17,319 nucleotides of DNA from Peptococcaceae bacterium UBA5356 (GCA_002407935.1 DHPU01000041.1:7915-25233); one strand, 5' to 3'. Shown: positions 1 to 7,489, counted from the first letter of the stretch. Notes: generated by a model not told the origin, from the letters alone. A program made the numbers and translations.

Positions 1-1114
1 TATCAATAATTCGAGGAGTCTTACTTGTATCTGCCGTAGTAAGTGTGACCCTAAAACGAATGTATGCCTTATTTGGAGATACCAGTTTTCCATCAAGTGC
101 GATGGCTGCCCAATCACTCCAATGAACTAGGTCATCGCTTGTTGAGGTTTCTATTGGCCCAACTGCAGTCACTCCAGAAATATATTCACTGGTAACAGAG
201 ACCCGACCTGTGCCAGATAGATTGCAATTTGTCGGAGCCGTATATAGTGTTCCTTCCGTTGGATAGACACCTTCTGTTTCCCTTAAACTCACAACTCCTG
301 GTACGGTGAGTGCATCAACAGTACCGCCCATATCACCACCGTTAGTCAAAAGAGACCCATTGAAATAATCAATCAAATCATCCGTTGTAAGACTGGAATC
401 CATATCGAAAAACCAGTCATCAAATCTTCCAGCATACCAGTAAGCATCTGCATGCATACCCATAATGATGTCGGCCGTACAAGATGGGTTTAGTGTGCCT
501 GTAAAGGAATAGGTCGGGGATACCCAGCTTGCACCACTTGTCCTATCTCCTAGTACAATCCATGCATTTTTATTGTTTGGCTCTATGACCATGCAAATAA
601 AATACACTCCACCATTGATAAGTGAAAAAGGCGGTGTGGTTGTTTGGTCGAGTATAAGAGAACCACTAGCGTTATAAAGCATGATTCTAGGTCTGCCTGC
701 AAAGAGCGACAGGTAAAAGATAGGCTGACCAGGACCATAGCGCGTATTTAATATGGGGCAATAGGTATTTCCTACCGAATAAGTAGTCGGTATCATCCAA
801 CCGCCAACAAGGATTCGTTCTCCTATCTCCGAAAAGAAAGTACCATCATTGGCCACTTTAAGGTAGGTTTTTTCTGTAGCGGGATTGTTGATGTTGATTC
901 GGATTTGTCTCCCTTTTTGGCCGCTTTGAAGGCTTGCAGTTGTTCCTAGATAATTGACAAGCTCTATTTTTCTGTCTAACCCAGAAGAGTCTGCAAGATA
1001 ACCGTTTTCATCTACCGATACATCATTAAATCGCCACAGTCCAGATTTTGCATATTCGACTGGGAACTCTCCCGTAAAATCTGTCTGTTTATTTAATATT
1101 GTTTTTAGTGCCAC
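1..1114 (-). CDS. Phage tail / minor structural protein with LamG-like domain (partial, runs off left edge)
   Basis: The minus strand is open from a GTG codon at 1114 to the window edge, about 371 codons, so the C-terminus is missing. The start is set by a near-perfect ribosome binding site (GGAGGTGATC) that overlaps the end of the upstream distal tail gene. It leaves only 4 bases between that gene's stop and this GTG. The protein starts MALKTILNKQTDFTGEF. Its middle part has alternating hydrophobic and polar stretches (GGWMIPTTYS, FYLSLFAGRPRIMLYN, GGVYFICMVIEPNN, YAGRFDDWFFD) typical of a concanavalin-A/LamG beta-sandwich, as seen in phage tail and fibre proteins that touch the cell surface. 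The last visible part is a beta-rich module ending in a KTPRIID motif common in tail-associated proteins. A role in host-surface or glycan binding at the tail tip is inferred from position after Dit. The phage family assignment is solid; the exact role is not. Confidence 0.75.
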   Translation of the reverse strand, partial: MALKTILNKQTDFTGEFPVEYAKSGLWRFNDVSVDENGYLADSSGLDRKIELVNYLGTTASLQSGQKGRQIRININNPATEKTYLKVANDGTFFSEIGERILVGGWMIPTTYSVGNTYCPILNTRYGPGQPIFYLSLFAGRPRIMLYNASGSLILDQTTTPPFSLINGGVYFICMVIEPNNKNAWIVLGDRTSGASWVSPTYSFTGTLNPSCTADIIMGMHADAYWYAGRFDDWFFDMDSSLTTDDLIDYFNGSLLTNGGDMGGTVDALTVPGVVSLRETEGVYPTEGTLYTAPTNCNLSGTGRVSVTSEYISGVTAVGPIETSTSDDLVHWSDWAAIALDGKLVSPNKAYIRFRVTLTTADTSKTPRIID

Positions 1115-1118
1115 TGGA

Positions 1119-1895
1119 TCACCTCCATCTACTGCGAGCCTTTATTTCAAGCGCTGTAAACACAGCATTATTCGTTGTTATTGCTAGGGTATTCGTGCCC
1201 ACATGAAGACTTGGAAAATCTATCTCCTCTAGGTAAGGCAAAGCGTTTCTTAAGATTATCCCGTTTTCGTCTTCCACATAAGCCGTCATCTTATCTGTAT
1301 CAATGACAAGTGTTTCTTCTGCCAAAAGTACAGCATTCACTATTTTCATTTCCAAGCCATTGGTTGTAACAGAAATAGAATTATTTACACCAGAAGTTAT
1401 GATTCCCTTCAAACGATACATAGGATTGGAATCAACATTGCCGGTCAGTCTTGTAACCGTGTGGTCGCCTTCGCTTTCTATTAAATAATTTTCATCCGTA
1501 ATGGCATAAGCAAAAGGGTCAGGGCAGAAAAACTTCAAGTTAAAACTTCCTGCAAAACGAATGAGTCGTTCACAGTCCACTTTCTCATTCAGCCTTGCCA
1601 TGAAATACCTGTCTGGCACATCATCAAAAACAAGTTCTTTTAACCCTTGCATGGGATCAAGCCATGTTGAAAGTTCATCAAGCGTACTCACCAGAGCAGA
1701 AAAGCTACGCTTGGGATAGATATTACAAGCTACATTGATTTCTCGGTAATCTAAATCAGCTCCAAAGTCTGTCACCCCATACTTTCCAGGTACGGTGGTG
1801 GTAAAATTACGCATTCCTCCACAGACCTGCCAGGAAGTGAGCCTGGCTTTTAGTCCCATGCTTTTTGAAGAAATATCGTCATATGAAAAACCCAT
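1119..1895 (-). CDS. Phage distal tail protein (Dit-like, siphovirus tail component)
   Basis: This 258-residue protein matches the siphovirus distal-tail / phage tail component family of Gram-positive phages. Dit forms the hexameric hub between the tail tube and the baseplate or fibre. Family-like features are the N-terminal MGFSYDDISSKSMG segment, the SWQVCGGMRN and GKYGVTDFGADLDYREI stretch around residues 20-55, and a central FDDVPDRYFMARL followed by FAGSFNLKFFCPDPFAY around residues 90-132. In tail modules Dit normally lies right after the tape measure gene, as here. I prefer ATG 1895 to the in-frame GTG at 1901, because the AAGGAGG at 1903-1909 sits 7 bases before the ATG but only 1 base before the GTG. 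The gene is intact, 13 bases after the tape measure stop and 4 bases before the next start, so it is part of one tail operon. Confidence 0.85.
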   Translation of the reverse strand: MGFSYDDISSKSMGLKARLTSWQVCGGMRNFTTTVPGKYGVTDFGADLDYREINVACNIYPKRSFSALVSTLDELSTWLDPMQGLKELVFDDVPDRYFMARLNEKVDCERLIRFAGSFNLKFFCPDPFAYAITDENYLIESEGDHTVTRLTGNVDSNPMYRLKGIITSGVNNSISVTTNGLEMKIVNAVLLAEETLVIDTDKMTAYVEDENGIILRNALPYLEEIDFPSLHVGTNTLAITTNNAVFTALEIKARSRWR

Positions 1896-1907
1896 CGGCA
1901 CACCTCC

Positions 1908-2666
1908 TTACGTTGTAGAAAACCGGCCCTGAGCACGAGAGCCTGTCTGAATTAAGTTATAAAGTTCCTGAGATACCCTTCTGATATCATCTTCACTTCG
2001 TACAATCATCTGCTGTACAGTAACTAGCGACCCACTGACACCACCTAGGGAAGAGATCGCTGCATTTGAAATCACGCCGCCTACCGAAGTATCCACTGAA
2101 AAGTCTGTAGGCAAGGATGTACTCATATCACTGGCAAGACTGGTCATCACATCGTTGATATCCTCGCTCAACATTTCAGCCGCTTTTACAGCCTCATCAC
2201 CGTTATCTTGGATAGAACCTGCAAGACCTTTCACAAGCATTTCACCAACCCACCCCATCTGTTTCGATGGTGATTTGATACCGAAGAAATCCTTGATGCC
2301 CGTCCAAATGCCACTAATCCAACCACTCACTTTATTCCATAACCAAGAAGCAAGGGATTGAATACCCTGCCATAGTCCTTTTACAATGTTGCCACCCACC
2401 GTCACGATGGAACCCATGGAGTTTGTAAATGCTCTGACGATGCCGCCAATAATCTGAGGCACTGCTTTTACGATCTCTACCACAATGGTTGGTAAATTCT
2501 GAATGAGTGCTACAAATAGCTGAACCCCTGCCATAATGATCTTGTCGATGTTTCCAATCAAGGCATTTACGATACTTGAAATGATTTGAGGGATTGCCGC
2601 CACAATGGTGGTAATAATGGTCGGTAGATTTTGAATCAGTGCAACAAGTAAGTCGACACCCGCTTG
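1908..2666 (-). pseudogene. Phage tail tape measure protein, C-terminal fragment only (5' end lost at a junction)
   Basis: About 250 codons are recognisable as the C-terminal part of a tape measure protein, which sets siphovirus tail length. It holds two tandem copies of a roughly 40-residue hydrophobic repeat, each with AGV(D/Q)L(L/F)VALIQNLPTI then IPQII/VPQII. A Trp-rich block follows (GLWQGIQSLASWLWNKV, GIWTGIKDFFGIKSPSK), the hallmark of clostridial and bacillar tape measure C-termini, then a polar tail ending GRFSTT. Full proteins are usually several hundred to well over a thousand residues; here homology stops abruptly near base 2666. The frame stays open upstream to 2792, but those 42 residues are CoA-transferase DNA read in a wrong frame, not phage protein. 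With no start and no N-terminal body this cannot yield a working tape measure, so either the prophage is defective or the contig is joined wrongly. Confidence 0.85.
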
Positions 2667-3769
2667 GTTGTGTAGGTGGAGTGCATGGCTATAATAGACT
2701 TGCCGCCGGGGGACATCTGTGCGCCCTGTACGGTTTCCGACTGTCCGCCCGTTCCGGACCACTGGGTGTGGCCGACTGTTTCCGAAGCGCATTGGCCCGT
2801 AAGGTCAATTTCCAGTGTGGCGTTAACCGAAACAAATTTGTTGTTTTTACCAATGGTGTACGGGTCATTGGTAAAAGTGCAGGATTTAAACAAAACAGAG
2901 GGATTGTGGTTGATGTAGTCGTACAGCCTTTGGCTGCCCATTGTGAAAGAGCAGACCGAATAGCCGTTGAGCAGACCTTTTTGGGAATTGTCCACTGCAC
3001 CGCATTCAATCAAATCCACCATGGTTTCCGTAAACATTTCCGTGTGTATTCCCAAATGGCGCTTGCTCTTAAGCTCCGTCGCCACCGCATTCGGAATATT
3101 GCCGATTCCCAGCTGAATTGTGGAGCCGTCCTCAATCAGTGAGGCAACATATCTTCCGATTGCCGCATCCGTTTCGGTGTAAGGTGCAAGTTTGCTTTTG
3201 AAGATAGGGCGGTTGGATTCCACAACTGCCGCAACCTCGGAAATATGAACCTGTGTGTCACCGAAAGTATAAGGAAAATTGGGGTTTACTTCCACGATTG
3301 CAAGCGCCCCCTTGTTGATTAGGTCACGCTCATAAATTGCACTGACGGACAGGGACATATAGCCGTGCTTGTCCATTGGGGACACTGTGGCAAGCACCAC
3401 GGGGCGGCGATTTTCATAAACACAGCGGTCAAGAGTTTTGCGTAAAATCGAGGTAGAGCTTTGGGGCACGTCGCTCACCAGCTTTTTAGTCTGTGCGTCG
3501 CGCAGACCGGCATTGAAAAACCAGCCGTTATGCGCCATTATTCCTTTCATTTCGGGATCCTTGAACGCCTCGTAATACTTCAGAGGCAGGCAGGTGTTCA
3601 AAACTGTATTTTTTACGCCGGTTTTTTTGAGGTGCTGCAATTTCTCAAGAATCGCTTCCGGTTCCCCGGCAGCTTGGGCGGAAAACATATAATCATTATC
3701 CTGAATTAATTCCAGTGCCTGTTCGGCGGTCATTTTTTTCTCACTGTACATTTCTTCGAACGATTTCAT
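2636..3769 (-). pseudogene. Acetyl-CoA hydrolase/transferase-family CoA-transferase, C-terminally truncated
   Basis: The product belongs to the 4-hydroxybutyrate / butyryl-CoA:acetate CoA-transferase family, cytoplasmic enzymes that move CoA between carboxylic acids through a glutamyl-CoA thioester. Visible signatures are LGIGNIPNAVA at 220-230 (CoA-binding loop), GIHTEM at 240-245 with E244 as candidate catalytic glutamate, NDPYTIG near 301-307, and QWSGTGGQ at 336-343 with GGKSIIAMHSTYT. Family members have roughly 430-450 residues. Here true homology ends near T368/K369, and eight foreign residues (RVSTYLLH) encoded by prophage DNA precede the stop, so about 65-75 C-terminal residues are gone and activity is doubtful. 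The start ATG 3769 has AAAGGGAG 8 bases upstream. The gene follows the MFS gene by 22 bases, implying one operon for uptake and activation of a short-chain or hydroxy acid. The substrate is unknown. Confidence 0.85.
2655..2680. other. Junction between prophage tail DNA and a bacterial CoA-transferase gene
   Basis: Left of about 2663 the minus strand codes tape measure protein (AGVDLLVALIQNLP and onward). Right of about 2668 it codes CoA-transferase (GGKSIIAMHSTYTT). Both genes run on the minus strand but in different frames, and each is cut in the middle of a conserved domain. No integrase, direct repeat flank or inverted-repeat end is visible here, so this is not an ordinary att junction. 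Possible causes are a deletion joining prophage and host genes, illegitimate recombination at a short shared stretch, or an assembly chimera. The exact breakpoint cannot be fixed without the intact parents. Confidence 0.8.
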
Positions 3770-3791
3770 TCAAAAAACTCCCTTTCCATAC

Positions 3792-5000
3792 TTACTGCTT
3801 CTTTTCCTTTGCTGAGCGTCCTGTTTCCGGAAGGATAAACGACCCAAGGAAGAAGGTTGAGCTCATCACTAACGCTATGGTCAGTCCGGCTGAATACCCG
3901 GATTTATCAATCACAATGCCAATCAGATAGAACACAATTGACTCAATTACATAGGACAGCGCCCAGAACAGACCCATAATGGTTGTAAGCTTAGCAGGGG
4001 ACATATTCGGCATTTCCTGTGGAATCATTACGAGGGAGGTAATCGGCAGGAACATCAGCACACCGATTGCAAAGGCGGCAATCATCGAAAGTGTGCCGCT
4101 TTTCGTGTTAAACATCAGCGCACCGAACAAAATCATGGCAAGACCGCTCCAACGGATTACGGGCAGGCGCTTGAAATATACCTTGGACAGCATGATTGCC
4201 AGTATAGAACCGACAACGCCGCCGACCGCCACCAGGGTGCTGAGTGTTTTGGAGTTTATTACGGTAATGCCGGAAATCGGGAAAATATTGAGCAGTACAA
4301 TGTAAAAGGTAAGTAATCCCGAATAAGTAAGCGGCAGAAACCAGTTATTCTTTTCCTTAAGCGCATCCGCTATTGTATATTTCTCCGCATTCTCACCGGA
4401 TGAACGAGTCAGCTCAAAGTCTTGTCCCAAAGCCGGCCATGCGATAAACAATACGGCACTGATTGCTGCGAAAAACGCCATGCTGTACTGCCAGGTCTGC
4501 ATCCACTGGATGACCGGACCGACAATCAGCATTGCAATTATTCCTCCGACATTATAGGCAACGTTATTAATTGCGTTGACCGTCGGGCGCTTTTCAGGAG
4601 CAAAAAAGTGGATGACAACGGGACTGAAATAAACCACATACAGCGCACCGCCGAACCCCATAATAAAGCGGCCTAAAATAAAAATCCAATACTGGGGTGC
4701 CAGCACAGCCAGCACGCTGCCCGCTACAATCAGTCCGGAACCCAGGCCAATCGCCTTTTTGGGCAGCAGCTTGATAAGAATTTCGGCGGCGGCGAAATTA
4801 CCGATAATTTTTGCGATGGTGATAGCGTTGGAAATAAAGGTTGCCGATGCAAACGACGTTAGGTTGAAAGATTTCATAATCTGCGGCGTCAGCGTACTGC
4901 CGGCAATCCAGTTCACTGCGAAAAATGCGTATGTAAAGAACATCACTATTTCAATCAATATGGCTCTGGCGGAAGATACTTTTTTCTCTTGCTCTTGCAC
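3792..5000 (-). CDS. MFS transporter, probable organic-acid/anion permease
   Basis: This is a 402-residue major facilitator protein with about 12 hydrophobic segments. A long polar loop near the middle (DFELTRSSGENAEKYTIADA) separates the two six-helix halves, and the tail is short and basic-polar (ETGRSAKEKKQ). The loop after helix 2 (LIKLLPKKAIGLGSGLI) and the GRFIMGFGGALYVVYFSPVV helix fit the MFS fold and are reminiscent of CynX-like and other anion permeases. The frame is open up to ATG 5192, but I choose GTG 5000. A GAGGAG lies 8 bases before it, the protein then begins just before helix 1, and the upstream extension would cover the promoter region; ATG 5024 has no ribosome binding site. 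It is the first gene of the operon with the CoA-transferase and divergent from lysR, so it is probably LysR-controlled and imports that enzyme's acid substrate. The substrate itself is not readable. Confidence 0.8.
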   Translation of the reverse strand: MQEQEKKVSSARAILIEIVMFFTYAFFAVNWIAGSTLTPQIMKSFNLTSFASATFISNAITIAKIIGNFAAAEILIKLLPKKAIGLGSGLIVAGSVLAVLAPQYWIFILGRFIMGFGGALYVVYFSPVVIHFFAPEKRPTVNAINNVAYNVGGIIAMLIVGPVIQWMQTWQYSMAFFAAISAVLFIAWPALGQDFELTRSSGENAEKYTIADALKEKNNWFLPLTYSGLLTFYIVLLNIFPISGITVINSKTLSTLVAVGGVVGSILAIMLSKVYFKRLPVIRWSGLAMILFGALMFNTKSGTLSMIAAFAIGVLMFLPITSLVMIPQEMPNMSPAKLTTIMGLFWALSYVIESIVFYLIGIVIDKSGYSAGLTIALVMSSTFFLGSFILPETGRSAKEKKQ

Positions 5001-5087
5001 AAATATCTCTCCTCTCGCTTGCATACAGCCGCATACAAGCAGTTCATTCAATTTAGTCTGCTTTGGCCAAAGCATTTCCCTGCTATT

Positions 5088-5114
5088 ATCATAGCACGAT
5101 ATTTTTTGTATGAA
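5088..5114 (-). promoter_or_regulatory. Probable activator-dependent promoter of the MFS/CoA-transferase operon
   Basis: On the minus strand a good -10 (TATGAT, 5093-5088) has no consensus -35. The bases at the -35 distance (TTTCAT) fall inside the proximal ATGAA/TTCAT half-site. That is typical of LysR-activated promoters. It is inferred from pattern only. Confidence 0.45.
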
Positions 5115-5154
5115 AAATACAAAAAATTCATACAGGCATGAATAAAGTTCATGC
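5107..5154. promoter_or_regulatory. Cluster of four TTCAT/ATGAA half-sites, probable LysR-regulator binding region
   Basis: Two adjacent perfect inverted repeats lie between the divergent genes. They are TGTATGAA (5107-5114) with TTCATACA (5127-5134), and GCATGAA (5136-5142) with TTCATGC (5148-5154). The inner pair TTCAT-N6-ATGAA (5127-5142) also fits the usual LysR-type AT-N6-AT dyad. Four half-sites would suit a LysR tetramer with recognition and activation sites. The placement, overlapping the weak -35 of the MFS promoter and about 30-75 bases upstream of the lysR promoter, supports this. Confidence 0.6.
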
Positions 5155-5182
5155 AGAATTACTCTAATTTGCGATAATAAGA

Positions 5183-5210
5183 TTGCAATCAAAAGATTTT
5201 CAGGTATAAT
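5183..5210 (+). promoter_or_regulatory. Sigma-A-like promoter of the lysR gene
   Basis: TTGCAA (5183-5188), a 16-base spacer and a consensus TATAAT (5205-5210) lie about 50 bases before the lysR start. The match to sigma-A is good. Confidence 0.6.
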
Positions 5211-5261
5211 TGAAGTAGGATAAAAAGAATTAGGATAAAAAAATTAAGGAGGAAATTCCCA

Positions 5262-6149
5262 ATGACAATGACTTGGCTGACTTATTATATTGAAGTAGTA
5301 AAACAGCGCAATTTTACAAGAGCGGCTGAGAAGCTTTTTGTCAGCCAATCAACATTGAGCAAGGCCATTCGTGCACTGGAGAATGAATTCCATGCAGAAT
5401 TTATCGGGCGGCGGGCGAAAGATCTTCTAATTACGCAGGACGGTTTGGTATTTTATGAATACGCAACAAAGATGCTGGACTACTATCACACTCAGACACA
5501 GGAACTGGAACAGAAGCTGCGCTGCGCGGTCGGTACCCTGACGCTCGGTCTTCCTCCTACCGCCGGAACAATCTACTTTTCCTCACTGATTTATAAATTC
5601 CGAAGTGCTTATCCGGAAACCGATTTGCAGATTACGGAGATTACTTCCAAATCAATCAGAGATTTGGTGGAAGACGGAACGCTCGACTTGGGAGTGGTAA
5701 TCGAACCGTTTTCGGACAGTAAGTTTTACAGCCAAACCGTTTTTCACTCGGAGGCTGTGCTGATTGTCCCCAAACAACATCCGCTTGCCTCCGAGAGCAG
5801 CGTGGACTTCGGAGCGCTGAAAACGGAGCGTTTGTTAATGGTTTCTCCGGATTACATGTATTACGATGTAATGATGGAACGCTGCAAAGCTGCGGGCTTT
5901 AAACCGAACATCGCTTTTGAAAGCTCTCAATGGGATTTGCTGCTGGAGATGATTGCAAACAATCAGGGTATCAGTATTTTGCCCAAGCCCCTGGTCGACA
6001 AGCTGTATGCCGGCCGTGTGTGTCAGCTTCACCTGAAAAACCCTGAATTCCCCTGGGCGCTTTCAGTAATATACCGCACGGATAAGTTTTTGACTGCACC
6101 CATGCAGCACTTTTTAAAAATATGCAGAACTTCGGAGCAGTCCTCGTAA
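5262..6149 (+). CDS. LysR-family transcriptional regulator
   Basis: The 295-residue protein has the standard LysR length. Residues 1-60 form the winged helix-turn-helix (TWLTYYIEVVKQRNFTRAAE, then LFVSQSTLSKAIRALENEF, then ITQDG), followed by a linker helix and a periplasmic-binding-protein-like effector domain from about 90 (LTLGLPPTAG, DLGVVIEP, ISILPKPLVDKLY). The start ATG 5262 has AAGGAGG 9 bases upstream; the in-frame ATG at 5268 is worse placed. It is divergent from the MFS/CoA-transferase operon, and the shared intergenic region holds symmetric TTCAT/ATGAA half-sites, so it most likely controls that operon in response to the transported acid or its metabolite. The inducer cannot be read from sequence. 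The family call is certain; the target is inferred from position. Confidence 0.9.
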   Translation: MTMTWLTYYIEVVKQRNFTRAAEKLFVSQSTLSKAIRALENEFHAEFIGRRAKDLLITQDGLVFYEYATKMLDYYHTQTQELEQKLRCAVGTLTLGLPPTAGTIYFSSLIYKFRSAYPETDLQITEITSKSIRDLVEDGTLDLGVVIEPFSDSKFYSQTVFHSEAVLIVPKQHPLASESSVDFGALKTERLLMVSPDYMYYDVMMERCKAAGFKPNIAFESSQWDLLLEMIANNQGISILPKPLVDKLYAGRVCQLHLKNPEFPWALSVIYRTDKFLTAPMQHFLKICRTSEQSS

Positions 6150-6200
6150 ATTTGATGCGGGCTTATCTTCCATCCTTTATTGATTTATATTCTAAAATTA

Positions 6201-6230
6201 AAAATGCTCCATCTGATGGAGCATTTTTTG
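6201..6230 (+). terminator. Rho-independent terminator after lysR
   Basis: A perfect 12-bp stem (6201-6212 with 6216-6227, core ATGCTCCAT / ATGGAGCAT), a 3-base loop and a run of T lie about 50 bases after the lysR stop. The leading A-run means it could also act on the other strand. Confidence 0.85.
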
Positions 6231-6340
6231 TTAATTTAAGCTTGCCTTTTTTAAAATATAATTTTCTTCGTCTGAAACAGAGCAATAATTATCGTAATAC
6301 TTAATAGGTTCGGTACATACAATAAAATCCGAAGTGTAGT

Positions 6341-6589
6341 GGTTTATTAAATTTCCTAACCGGTCAGTAAGTTGGCAGTTAACCTAACGGCAGCATTCAG
6401 ACATAAGTTTAATTTGGAAAAGCTCTGCGAAATCACAATAGTTCTATTTAGACTTAAAAGCAATATATATATGAAAAGTCAAGAAATCAATTAGCGCAGG
6501 TATGAGATGTATTCTTTCGAAAAAAGTTTTTAGTTATCGGTGCAGATGAATTTATTGATTCATACCTAACCGCGCAGTAATTCTGACAG
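6341..6589 (+). repeat. Pair of imperfect direct repeats (about 40 bases) in the decayed region
   Basis: Segment 6341-6378 and segment 6548-6589 align over TTTATT, then CCTAACCG, then CAGTAA, and end in GGCAG/GACAG. A third CCTAAC-containing piece starts at 6383. In one frame both main copies end in a similar peptide (FLTGQ-stop and YLTAQ-stop), as if the 3' ends of two duplicated genes had been kept. Confidence 0.35.
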
Positions 6590-6612
6590 CAATTACTCAA
6601 ATTGGAAAGTAA

Positions 6613-6786
6613 AAGAACTTTATAAAACTTGCTGCTTCAATTCCCATAAGTGATTCTAATTTTGTGCTTGATATTGTTAGAGATTTTTAGGAGGGGCTGC
6701 CTCATGCGATGAAGCAGTGGGGAAGAAGTGAAACATCGGAATTGTACAGCTTGCTAACCGAAATCAAATTACAAACCGAAGCTTAA
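6613..6786 (+). pseudogene. Possible gene remnant interrupted by one in-frame TAG
   Basis: One frame reads 25 codons (KNFIKLAASIP, then NFVLDIVRDF), a TAG at 6688-6690, and 31 more codons (EGLPHAMKQWGRSETSELYS, ending LQTEA) before a TAA. The composition looks protein-like on both sides of the TAG. An AGGAGG at 6689-6694 overlaps the TAG, so the second half could instead start at ATG 6709 as a 25-residue peptide, although the spacing of 14 is long. I recognise no family and treat it as a remnant. Confidence 0.2.
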
Positions 6787-6928
6787 AAAAATATAATTTT
6801 ATCGGAAGATATATAAAAATAAGAAAACAAAATATTGATGAATTTTGATTAAGAAATAGAATTTCAAGCTTTGGGTACACTTAACAATCTGACGGTTTAC
6901 CAAATTCGTGGATGGAGGGAACTAATAG

Positions 6929-7279
6929 ATGGATGGAATGAATGTGAAAACTGAGTTAATCCAGACGCAATTGCACATTAAGCGTTTTCAAAGTTTTTTA
7001 CGTACATCAATTGAACAATTTAGAAATGGAGAGGACCAAGATGGTTTTGAAAATCTTTTAAAAGGATTAAATGATCTTGAAAGCGCAGTGAAAATCGACA
7101 GAAATATGAAATTATATAAAATCAATGGAAGTCAACTGTTGGCAATTATGAGAAAACTGTATTTCCTTATACAAAATCAAGATATCTCCGGAGTAATAAA
7201 TTTATTGGAGAATCGATGTTACCCTTTAACCGAAAAATGGCTTAAGGGATGCGATGATTATGATAATTATAGAACCTAA
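6929..7279 (+). CDS. Small all-helical protein of unknown function
   Basis: The product has 116 residues. ATG 6929 is preceded by GGAGGG with 9-base spacing, which supports the start. The sequence is charged and helical throughout (TELIQTQLHIKRFQSFLRTS, FRNGEDQDGFENLLKGLNDL, LYFLIQNQDISGVINLLENR), with no signal peptide, membrane segment or cysteine pair. The second half (two helices, then a Pro and a Trp near the end: CYPLTEKWLKG) resembles small uncharacterised proteins found near flagellar genes in Firmicutes. That resemblance is from memory and weak, though a CheX gene downstream would fit. It overlaps the next gene by 26 bases, so the two are probably translationally coupled. No function is assigned. 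Confidence 0.65.
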   Translation: MDGMNVKTELIQTQLHIKRFQSFLRTSIEQFRNGEDQDGFENLLKGLNDLESAVKIDRNMKLYKINGSQLLAIMRKLYFLIQNQDISGVINLLENRCYPLTEKWLKGCDDYDNYRT

Positions 7280-7442
7280 TGAAATCAAAGCTTTGTATTA
7301 TAAAAATTTTAAGCTGATGACACCTTGGATACGAGAAAAGTATCAAAATGGCAAGAAGAAATCAACTTATATTGTCGTCGAATTTGACTTCATTTTTGAT
7401 GAAGCTGTACTTATTAGAGAACTTAAACTGAATAGGTCTTAA
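7254..7442 (+). CDS. Very small protein of unknown function, overlapping the previous gene
   Basis: This 62-residue frame starts inside the end of the preceding gene (ATG 7254, or the second ATG at 7260 that skips the first two codons). An AAGGG at 7244-7248 could serve either start. The product (IIIEPNEIKALYYKNFKLMT, then a Lys-rich QNGKKKSTYIVVEFDFIFDE) has no membrane segment or known motif. It ends just before the strong terminator at 7448-7489, consistent with being the last gene of a two-gene unit. It may be genuine because of the tight overlap and terminator placement; no function can be assigned. Confidence 0.5.
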   Translation: MIMIIIEPNEIKALYYKNFKLMTPWIREKYQNGKKKSTYIVVEFDFIFDEAVLIRELKLNRS

Positions 7443-7447
7443 ATTTT

Positions 7448-7489
7448 ATAAAACAAGCGCTCCCCAAAAAAGGGGAGCGCTTGTTTTAT
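7448..7489. terminator. Strong bidirectional rho-independent terminator
   Basis: A perfect 18-bp stem (7448-7465 with 7472-7489, core AAGCGCTCCCC / GGGGAGCGCTT) closes a 6-base A loop (7466-7471). A-rich and T-rich flanks on both sides let it serve the plus-strand small genes and the minus-strand cheX gene, which ends at 7511. Confidence 0.9.

Larger units (their letters stand above)
6231..6928. other. A+T-rich stretch without an intact gene; probably decayed coding DNA
   Basis: No ORF with a credible start and ribosome binding site spans this 700-base stretch. Short open pieces that read like protein are scattered over different frames of the plus strand: about 6509-6583 ending in DSYLTAQ, 6613-6786 interrupted by one TAG, and 6853-6954 reading QALGTLNNLTVYQIRGW. 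An imperfect repeat links its first and middle parts. This pattern suggests a degraded gene or genes rather than purely regulatory DNA, but I recognise no family. Confidence 0.4.

Noticed and set aside
1901..1901. GTG at 1901 as start of the distal tail protein
   Set aside because: The AAGGAGG site is only 1 base from this GTG but 7 bases from ATG 1895.
2667..2792. N-terminal 42 residues of the 294-residue open frame over the tape measure fragment
   Set aside because: They are CoA-transferase DNA read in another frame, are Arg/Pro/Val-rich without phage similarity, and have no ribosome binding site.
2639..3142. Plus-strand open frames inside the CoA-transferase gene
   Set aside because: They are antisense to a gene with clear family motifs and show no domain or ribosome binding site.
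5001..5192. Upstream extension of the MFS frame to an ATG at 5192
   Set aside because: The extension covers the -10 and LysR half-sites, has no ribosome binding site at its ATG, and exceeds normal family length; GTG 5000 has a good GAGGAG site.
6122..6304. 60-codon plus-strand frame starting inside the lysR 3' end
   Set aside because: It runs through the lysR terminator hairpin and has no similarity or ribosome binding site.
6613..6786. TAG read as pyrrolysine or readthrough in the split small frame
   Set aside because: There is no pyl machinery in the window, no clear start and no recognised family; a decayed gene is simpler.
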